IMG/VR virus record: IMGVR_UViG_3300025860_000058
Span: 1-29,704 of that record
Strand: one strand, 5' to 3'
Source of the DNA: a virus
DNA: 29,704 nt
Shown here: piece by piece, positions 24,796 to 29,704 of the stretch
Position numbering within the stretch: the first letter of the stretch is position 1
Layout of the letters: every line of letters starts with the position of its first letter
The notes under the pieces: model-generated
What the model saw: only the letters and a program-made list of their open reading frames with translations
Told to the model about the DNA's origin: nothing
Database searches by the model: none
Position numbers and translations under genes: made by a program

Positions 24796-25989
24796 ATGAA
24801 AAAAATATTAACATTAGTATTTATATTCCTTTATATTGTACCTTCTTTTGGTCAAGAAGATAAATCTAACCTATTTAAATCTATATATAAAGATTTTTTA
24901 AAATATGGAACAATATATGCTGCTGGAGATATATCTAATTCGATTGAAGCAGCTGAACCCACTTATTTTTTAAGGACAAATCCTGATGGAAGTCTATATT
25001 CTATCCCTGATGTAGTTAATAATACTGAAGTGTTTCCTTTCGATTATAGATATGGATTTGGTATTAGAAAATTAGCTAGATTTGACTATGAAAGAAAACC
25101 TAAAAATTATTATGATGGTACAGAAGAACAGTTAGTATTTTCTGCCCCAACATCAGCGGTTCAAGGGTTAGAGTATCAATTCCATTTTGAAAAGGAAAGA
25201 TGGAGAGGTGAGGATTTTACTAATTATAATTTTTTCTTAAAACACACAGGTAAGTATCATATCGCAAAAGTACAATCCAGAGAAGTAGGTAAAATTAATT
25301 TAAATTACAATTCAGCAGAACTTAGAGCTAGGTTACCAATAGGAAAAAAATTCTCTTTTTCAGCAGGTGCTATATTAAGAGGACATGAACGAGCTTATGG
25401 TTATAACCCATCTGAAATATGGTTAAATGAGTTAGATGAAAATGGAAACCCATTAAACCCATGGTATACATTAGGATTTATGTATGGTTATGATGATATA
25501 TTTTATACTTCTACAGATGAAAATGGTAATGTAACTAACGATTGGTGTTGGGTTGATGAAAATGGTGTTCAAGTAGCCCATTCAGATTTATCATTTAGAG
25601 AAAAAGTAATGCCTAGTTTAATGAATAGATTTAATGGAGAAGCTTGGGATTTATTAGATCCATGGATGGAAATTGCCCCTATAGTAGGAGTAGATTTTTA
25701 CCACTATAAAAGAAATTTTTGGTTACATGCTTACGCTAATTATATATTACCTGCCCACCAATATATTGCGGGAGAAAAAGAATTTAGCTATTTAAATAGA
25801 AATAATTGGGGTAAAGGTGGATTAGTACAAGATGCAGAATTGGAACAATGGCATGATTATTCTTTTGGAGCTTCACTTGGAGCCAAATTAGGGAAAAATC
25901 TTGGCATATTTATAGAAGGTGAATATTCCCAAATGTGGGATAGTAAACTATATCAAACAACATTCGGATTAAATTATACATTCAAATAA
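24796..25989 (+). CDS. Exported putative outer-membrane beta-barrel protein
   Basis: The protein has 397 residues. A clear Sec signal peptide (KKILTLVFIFLYIVPSFG, cleavage before QED) is followed by a sequence of many short alternating aromatic strands, such as GLEYQFHFEKERW, KFSFSAGAILRGHERAYGY and FWLHAYANYILPAH, ending in a terminal strand FGLNYTFK. This suggests an outer-membrane barrel or periplasmic beta-rich protein. The acidic Asp/Asn/Gly loops fit a surface-exposed protein. It is the first gene after a terminator, with two small envelope genes 3 and 1 bases behind. Possible roles are superinfection exclusion, envelope remodelling or help in lysis. A virion role is not excluded, but the signal peptide argues for host envelope targeting. 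Confidence 0.75.
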   Translation: MKKILTLVFIFLYIVPSFGQEDKSNLFKSIYKDFLKYGTIYAAGDISNSIEAAEPTYFLRTNPDGSLYSIPDVVNNTEVFPFDYRYGFGIRKLARFDYERKPKNYYDGTEEQLVFSAPTSAVQGLEYQFHFEKERWRGEDFTNYNFFLKHTGKYHIAKVQSREVGKINLNYNSAELRARLPIGKKFSFSAGAILRGHERAYGYNPSEIWLNELDENGNPLNPWYTLGFMYGYDDIFYTSTDENGNVTNDWCWVDENGVQVAHSDLSFREKVMPSLMNRFNGEAWDLLDPWMEIAPIVGVDFYHYKRNFWLHAYANYILPAHQYIAGEKEFSYLNRNNWGKGGLVQDAELEQWHDYSFGASLGAKLGKNLGIFIEGEYSQMWDSKLYQTTFGLNYTFK

Positions 25990-25992
25990 AAA

Positions 25993-26277
25993 ATGGCAAA
26001 ACAAATAGGCGAAGATACTAAAGTAATCCTCGATTTAAAAACAATAGCAATGATAGTAGGATTTGTAGTCTCATTATCTACAGTATGGTTTACATTAAAA
26101 GCAGATATTGCTAGAGCAATGGTTCTACCAGAGCCCGTTATCGAAAGAGTTGAATACGACTTAAAAGATGAGTTGGTTCGTCAAACAATAATGGATACTC
26201 AAGAAGATGTAGAAATGCTTTTAGAAAAATTTGACAAACTAGAAGAACGTCTATATGAGTTATCTAAAAAACCATAA
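25993..26277 (+). CDS. Single-pass membrane protein with C-terminal coiled coil
   Basis: The protein has 94 residues. A membrane segment at ~17-36 (TIAMIVGFVVSLSTVWFTLK) is followed by a charged helix that looks like a coiled coil (QEDVEMLLEKFDKLEERLYE). The layout is like an inner-membrane spanin (Rz-like) or a periplasmic tether. It lies between the exported barrel and the exported thioredoxin-fold protein with gaps of 3 and 1 bases, so the three are co-expressed. The function is unproven. Confidence 0.75.
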   Translation: MAKQIGEDTKVILDLKTIAMIVGFVVSLSTVWFTLKADIARAMVLPEPVIERVEYDLKDELVRQTIMDTQEDVEMLLEKFDKLEERLYELSKKP

Positions 26278-26278
26278 A

Positions 26279-26707
26279 ATGAAAAACATTATTTTTCTAT
26301 TATTAATAACCCTTCCTATATTTTCTATTGCACAATCTCAATATGAAGTAACTCCTAAAAAATACTGGATTGATGATACTAATTTTGAAGATAAAATTGA
26401 TCCTAAAGATGCATTTGGAGATGATGATTCTCCTTTAGTTATAGTAGAATTTTGGGCTAAATTTAATGAAGATAACTGTTTTAAAGATTGGAATAAATTA
26501 AAAAATGTTACTTACTATAGAGTAGATATAGCAACAGCCCCAATAGCTAGAAAAAAATATAGAGTTAGAATGGCCCCTACATTGATCTTATTTGTAGATG
26601 GAGTTAAAACTGATGTATTTAAAGCAGGTTTAGATTTAGTACTTAAAGAAGATCTACTCGAAATACAATCCTCGATTGACGAAGCAAAGCTTTCTAGTCA
26701 ATTTTAA
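26279..26707 (+). CDS. Exported thioredoxin-fold protein lacking the CxxC pair
   Basis: The protein has 142 residues from the chosen ATG, one base after the upstream stop. A longer frame from 26255 would put eight extra residues before the signal peptide, so 26279 is preferred. A signal peptide (KNIIFLLLITLPIFSIAQS) is followed by a thioredoxin-like core: LVIVEFWAKFNEDNCF (53-68), a YYRVDI strand and RMAPTLILFVDG (98-108) with the cis-Pro P100. In the active-site position only one Cys (C67) is present, in NEDNC rather than CGPC, so disulfide reductase activity is unlikely. It may act as a binding or chaperone module in the periplasm. Confidence 0.78.
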   Translation: MKNIIFLLLITLPIFSIAQSQYEVTPKKYWIDDTNFEDKIDPKDAFGDDDSPLVIVEFWAKFNEDNCFKDWNKLKNVTYYRVDIATAPIARKKYRVRMAPTLILFVDGVKTDVFKAGLDLVLKEDLLEIQSSIDEAKLSSQF

Positions 26708-26722
26708 TATTTATAATAAAAT
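26707..26722 (+). promoter_or_regulatory. Putative late promoter, exact motif copy 5
   Basis: ATATTTATAATAAAAT begins at the last base of the preceding stop codon and lies 24 bases before the holin-candidate ATG. It puts the lysis genes under the same signal as sheath, tube and tape measure. Confidence 0.6.
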
Positions 26723-26746
26723 TAAGTTTCACCAAAAAGTTACCTT

Positions 26747-27001
26747 ATGTTGAATAAATTAAAACAAAAATGGATGGCATTTAGAGATATTTTTAAAGAC
26801 AGCAATGACATAAATGAAAAAACCGTAGTAGGTTTTGCTTCCTTTGCTATTATGACTATATTTGCAATTGTAGATTTAGTAACTGGTTACTTTGGAAAAG
26901 ATTTGGTTATTAACGAATTTATTTACGACTCGTTCTTATTTATTACTCTGGGTAGTTTTGGTATTGCTGAATTAGGTAATATCTTTAAGAAAAGAAAATA
27001 A
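26747..27001 (+). CDS. Holin candidate, two membrane segments
   Basis: The protein has 84 residues. A short basic N-terminus with an amphipathic helix leads to a membrane segment at ~27-47 (VVGFASFAIMTIFAIVDLV) and a second at ~60-77 (IYDSFLFITLGSFGIAEL). The end is basic (FKKRK). Size, topology, late-promoter motif and direct adjacency to a wall-active enzyme (one base gap) support a class II-like holin that permits endolysin access. Holins have no conserved sequence, so this is inference. Confidence 0.65.
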   Translation: MLNKLKQKWMAFRDIFKDSNDINEKTVVGFASFAIMTIFAIVDLVTGYFGKDLVINEFIYDSFLFITLGSFGIAELGNIFKKRK

Positions 27002-27002
27002 T

Positions 27003-27611
27003 ATGAATTGTTATACAAGAGAACAAATTGAAGAAGCAATGAAATGTAAAGACTATAAGTACTTTACTGGAGGTGATTATGATGTTAATATTATAGGAAT
27101 TAGAAATTCAGAAACTAAAAATAGAGTTACTAATTCATTTGATGACTGCGTTACAATATCATATAAAGTAGAAGGTGAGTGGCAATTCCATTGTTTTAAA
27201 GCTACTACAGACCCTGGAACACATTGGGTAGAAAATGTAATGAATGAAGATGGAGTAGCAATACTTAAACCTGGTCAATATAGAGGTTCTCATAAATTAA
27301 GATTACATGCTGGTAAATATTTAGCTTTAGGACAACAAAAACCAGTTAAAGTATATCGAGACAATAATAGAGATAATAACTATGACTTATTAGAAGAAAA
27401 TGTACAGGAAGGTATATTTGGAATTAACATTCATAGAGCAACTAGCAGATCAGGTGGTACTTCTACTAGAATAGATAAATGGTCAGCTGGGTGTCAAGTT
27501 ATAGCGGATAACGATGATTGGTATGAATTTTTAGATATATGCCAAACAGCAAGAGAAATTTGGGGTAACTCATTTACTTATACCCTCCTAGAAAGTAAAG
27601 ATATAGTATAA
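27003..27611 (+). CDS. L,D-transpeptidase-like cell-wall enzyme, endolysin candidate
   Basis: The protein has 202 residues, with no signal peptide. The C-terminal half has the YkuD/L,D-transpeptidase pattern: H144 (INIHRA), then S161-A-G-C164 (KWSAGCQV). The His-to-Ser spacing of 17 fits the family motif HxX14-17[ST]HGC, with Ala in place of the motif His. C164 would be the nucleophile. The N-terminus includes IGIRNSETKNRVTN. It is one base after the holin candidate and under the same late motif, so a lysis role is likely, although family members usually crosslink peptidoglycan. It might act in hydrolysis or as an L,D-carboxypeptidase. Activity is not shown by sequence. Confidence 0.7.
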   Translation: MNCYTREQIEEAMKCKDYKYFTGGDYDVNIIGIRNSETKNRVTNSFDDCVTISYKVEGEWQFHCFKATTDPGTHWVENVMNEDGVAILKPGQYRGSHKLRLHAGKYLALGQQKPVKVYRDNNRDNNYDLLEENVQEGIFGINIHRATSRSGGTSTRIDKWSAGCQVIADNDDWYEFLDICQTAREIWGNSFTYTLLESKDIV

Positions 27612-27615
27612 TTAC

Positions 27616-27646
27616 TTGGAATCTAGATAGATTTTTCTTATATTTA
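27616..27646 (+). promoter_or_regulatory. Host-type promoter upstream of the nuclease gene
   Basis: TTG at 27616-27618, a 20-base spacer and TATATTTA at 27639-27646 match the same pattern found at 16787 and 29263. The surrounding GAATCT after TTG is also shared with 29266. Only five bases separate the -7-like element from the ATG, so if this is a real promoter the gene at 27652 would start within or before the transcript start and only downstream genes would profit. Confidence 0.35.
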
Positions 27647-27651
27647 TCACC

Positions 27652-27999
27652 ATGTATACATATAACGCAAAATTAGATCGAGTCGTCGATGGGGATACCA
27701 TTGACGCCTTAGTAGACTTAGGATTTAATACTTGGAAAAAAGTAAGAATCCGAATGATGGGTATAGACGCTCCAGAATCAAGAACCAGAGATTTAGAGGA
27801 AAAAAAATTAGGACTGGCTGCTAAGGCTAGACTTATTGAACTAATAGAAAGCAATGACTTTTTGTTTACCTTAAAATCTCATGGTGTAGGTAAATTTGGA
27901 AGATGCCTAGGTGAAATTTTTATAGAAGAAGAGATTAGTATTAACCAAACTTTAATAAATGAAGGACACGCAACACAATACAATGGGGGTACTAGGTAA
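27652..27999 (+). CDS. Staphylococcal-nuclease (thermonuclease) homologue
   Basis: The protein has 115 residues, a compact SNase OB-fold domain. Key residues are present: DRVVDGDTID (8-18) with the metal-binding Asp, R34 and E42 in RMMGIDAPE with the same eight-residue spacing as R35/E43 of the S. aureus enzyme, and R84 in GRCLGEI. It cleaves nucleic acids in a Ca2+-dependent way in the family. No signal peptide is present, so it would act in the cytoplasm, perhaps in host DNA breakdown. Its end overlaps the next gene by 17 bases. Confidence 0.9.
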   Translation: MYTYNAKLDRVVDGDTIDALVDLGFNTWKKVRIRMMGIDAPESRTRDLEEKKLGLAAKARLIELIESNDFLFTLKSHGVGKFGRCLGEIFIEEEISINQTLINEGHATQYNGGTR

Positions 28000-29110
28000 A
28001 ATAAAACAAGGAATGTTTCCATTCCTAATAGCCTTTTCGGCTTTATCAGTCTCAACTTCAGCCGCTTTCTATTCAGTAAGTGGTCTTAGCAAATTATTTG
28101 CTGGAGCTTCTCTAGAGGTTATTATAATGGCAGGTTCATTGGAATTTGCTAAATTAGTAACAGCTTCATTATTGTACCAATATTGGGATACAATTAATAA
28201 AACTTTACGAACTTATTTATCTATAGCTACTATAATATTAGTATTAATTACTAGTATGGGTATTTATGGCTTTTTAAGTGCTGCATATCAAGAAACATAT
28301 TCTAAACTATCAGCAGTAGAAAATCAAAAAGGGTTTATCCAACAAAAAATTGACTTTTACCAAAATGATGTAACACGATATGACACGGAAATTGAAAGAA
28401 TATCTAGTAATATTAGTACTTTATCTAATGCAAAAGCTTCGACCATCCAAGTACGAGACACCTCGGTATCTGGAGGCTTTAGACAAACAATCTCCACAAC
28501 TGAGCTTAGAATGGCGCAAAGTCGTATTAATACTGAGGAGGAAAATCGTAAGTTGGCGCAATCAAAACGAATAATATCCTCAGATAGTTTACAAAAGTTT
28601 CAATTACAAGTATTGGAACTTGACAATAACACCGAAGTAGCTGGTGAACTAGGACCACTGCAGTATCTATCGAGTTTGACGGGTTATCCCATGGATAAAA
28701 TTATAAATGTGCTACTACTTATTATAATTTTTGTATTTGATCCCTTAGCAATATCTCTAGTAGTTGCTGCAAATTTTGCTTTTGATAAAGCTTACCCAAA
28801 AAGAAAATATAAAGAAAACTTATATGGGGAAAGAGTAGAAGATATTATAGTTAAAGATTCTGAGGAAATAAAGACTAATAAAGAATTTATGGATAATCTT
28901 GATAAAATTGAAAAAATTAAAGATTGGGAAAAAGCTGAAGAAAGAATGAATATAATAGGCCAAAATGGAAATGATGGAGAACATTATGAAGATATAAAGA
29001 TTGACCCTAATTTAAAGTTATTTCAAAAAGATGGAAAAGAAATGAATTTAAAAGAATATATACAAAAATTTCAAAAAGGTCCAAGTGACGACGAAACTAA
29101 AACTTATTAA
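27983..29110 (+). CDS. Multi-pass membrane protein with long coiled coil
   Basis: The protein has 375 residues from the chosen ATG; the frame also has an ATG at 27959 that would overlap the nuclease gene by 41 bases. Membrane segments lie at ~12-32 (FLIAFSALSVSTSAAFYSVS), ~40-62 (SLEVIIMAGSLEFAKLVTAS) and ~75-97 (ATIILVLITSMGIYGFL). A coiled-coil stretch follows at ~105-215, then another hydrophobic region (IINVLLLIIIFVFDPLAISL) at ~237-258 and a charged Lys/Glu tail. No characterised family is recognised. The layout suggests a membrane platform with an extended domain between two membrane regions. It may affect the envelope or membrane-bound replication. Confidence 0.75.
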   Translation: MGVLGKIKQGMFPFLIAFSALSVSTSAAFYSVSGLSKLFAGASLEVIIMAGSLEFAKLVTASLLYQYWDTINKTLRTYLSIATIILVLITSMGIYGFLSAAYQETYSKLSAVENQKGFIQQKIDFYQNDVTRYDTEIERISSNISTLSNAKASTIQVRDTSVSGGFRQTISTTELRMAQSRINTEEENRKLAQSKRIISSDSLQKFQLQVLELDNNTEVAGELGPLQYLSSLTGYPMDKIINVLLLIIIFVFDPLAISLVVAANFAFDKAYPKRKYKENLYGERVEDIIVKDSEEIKTNKEFMDNLDKIEKIKDWEKAEERMNIIGQNGNDGEHYEDIKIDPNLKLFQKDGKEMNLKEYIQKFQKGPSDDETKTY

Positions 29111-29112
29111 AT

Positions 29113-29238
29113 ATGAGCAGTAAATTTTTTAATAGTAAACTAAACAATAAAAATAACAACAAAAACCATACACCTAAAAATTCCCAACGTTCAAGTGCTA
29201 AAAAAACTATAGTCCAAAAAGCAGGGAGGGGTAAGTAA
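29113..29238 (+). CDS. Very small basic protein, unknown
   Basis: The protein has 41 residues (MSSKFFNSKLNNK... to ...QKAGRGK), rich in Lys and Asn and without hydrophobic segments. The ATG lies two bases after the upstream stop. The terminal KAGRGK and basic composition suggest a nucleic-acid or ribosome-binding micro-protein, but the function is unknown. Coupled spacing and a non-random composition support it as a gene. Confidence 0.6.
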   Translation: MSSKFFNSKLNNKNNNKNHTPKNSQRSSAKKTIVQKAGRGK

Positions 29239-29262
29239 GTTAAAGACTCCCACATAAAAACT

Positions 29263-29290
29263 TTGAATCTCCAATAATCTTTCGTATATT
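29263..29290 (+). promoter_or_regulatory. Host-type promoter of the right-edge gene
   Basis: TTG (29263-29265), a 19-base spacer and TATATT (29285-29290) match the Bacteroidetes promoter pattern. The block TCGTATATTCAC, then TATAAA and AAAGGT before the ATG is shared with the polymerase leader at 15041-15071. Confidence 0.55.
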
Positions 29291-29309
29291 CACGTATAAA
29301 ATAAAGGTT

Positions 29310-29704
29310 ATGCTATACGAATTTTCAAATCTCAACAAACACGGTAATATTAGATCAAGAGTAGTATCTTGGCCTAAAGGCAAAGCATTTGGAATTAATC
29401 CAAAAGGCTTTGGTAGTTTTATTGCTGTAAAAGTATTTAAATATGAATACCATCACGAAATCAACCCCCCAAGTTTAGCTAATATAGGAGGTAAAAAATA
29501 TATACTTCCTACTTGGCAAGAAGTATTACCCGAAACTGAATTGAGTGATATAAAATGGGTTAAACCAAAACCTAAGTTTAAACAAGAACCTATTATCGAA
29601 ATCCATACTAGTAGTAGTAACCCATCTAAAACATATAAAACAACATACTACCCAGAATCAGGTAAGTTTCACTGTAACTGTCCGGGTAGATGGAGAGCGT
29701 TTGA
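29310..29704 (+). CDS. SWIM-like zinc-finger protein (partial at right edge)
   Basis: There are 131 complete codons before the window edge. The N-terminal part has SRVVSWPKGKAFGINPKGFG. The end reads KTTYYPESGKFHCNCPGRWR with C122 and C124, the CxC half of a SWIM-type zinc finger (CxCx(n)CxH). The second half lies outside the window. SWIM domains bind DNA or protein. It has its own host-type promoter and an AAAGGT leader before the ATG. The function is unknown. Confidence 0.7.
   Translation, partial: MLYEFSNLNKHGNIRSRVVSWPKGKAFGINPKGFGSFIAVKVFKYEYHHEINPPSLANIGGKKYILPTWQEVLPETELSDIKWVKPKPKFKQEPIIEIHTSSSNPSKTYKTTYYPESGKFHCNCPGRWRAF

Noticed and set aside
1-29704. tRNA genes, CRISPR array, integrase/attachment site, transposon, reverse transcriptase or DGR repeats
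   Set aside because: I looked through the intergenic regions and proteins and saw none; spacers are too short for tRNAs and no template/variable repeat pair or RT motif was found.

Overview
This window is about 29.7 kb of a lytic, T4-like (contractile-tailed) phage genome. It is strongly AT-rich by eye and every supported gene lies on the + strand. The likely host is a marine member of the Bacteroidetes/Flavobacteriia. That is an inference from three things: host-type promoters of the form TTG-N19/20-TATATT, the near absence of Shine-Dalgarno sequences, and exported proteins with Bacteroidetes-like short signal peptides. There is no integrase, transposase, CRISPR array or recognisable tRNA, and no gene-free stretch longer than about 130 bases.

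Region 1 (1-15015) is virion morphogenesis in roughly T4 order: the end of an upstream gene, a neck protein, a tail terminator/sheath-completion protein, a small coiled-coil protein, tail sheath, tail tube and a UUCG-loop terminator. After these come a gp26-like tail/baseplate assembly protein with a probable frameshift extension, the tape measure, a small Pro/Ser/Thr-rich protein, a tube-initiator-like protein, a LysM/gp53-like wedge protein, a very large hub protein ending in a putative muralytic domain, and a structural protein with a duplicated YxGxY domain.

Region 2 (15069-24671) is replication and nucleotide metabolism: a short divergent family A DNA polymerase, a conserved-looking unknown, gp32-like ssDNA-binding protein, UvsX recombinase, 5'-3' exonuclease/RNase H, DnaB-type helicase, NrdB, an unknown, a 17-codon Trp-rich mini-ORF, NrdA and a small membrane protein, closed by a strong terminator. 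The T4-type recombination and replication set is paired with a family A polymerase rather than a T4 gp43-type family B enzyme.

Region 3 (24796-29704) is an envelope and lysis region: a secreted putative outer-membrane barrel, a membrane-anchored coiled coil, an exported thioredoxin-fold protein without CxxC, a holin candidate, an L,D-transpeptidase-like wall enzyme, a staphylococcal-nuclease homologue, a multi-pass membrane/coiled-coil protein, a tiny basic protein and a SWIM-like zinc-finger protein cut by the right edge.

Two promoter classes are visible. A 15-base core, ATATTTATAATAAAA, occurs exactly five times just upstream of sheath, tube, tape measure, a small tail gene and the holin; it is probably the late promoter. 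A TTG-N19/20-TATATT class precedes the gp32, nuclease and right-edge genes, with a weaker copy before the polymerase. The most interesting items are the probable +1/-2 frameshift at a T7 run in the gp26-like gene, the divergent polymerase, the exported barrel/coiled-coil/thioredoxin cassette, and the holin-adjacent transpeptidase-like enzyme.
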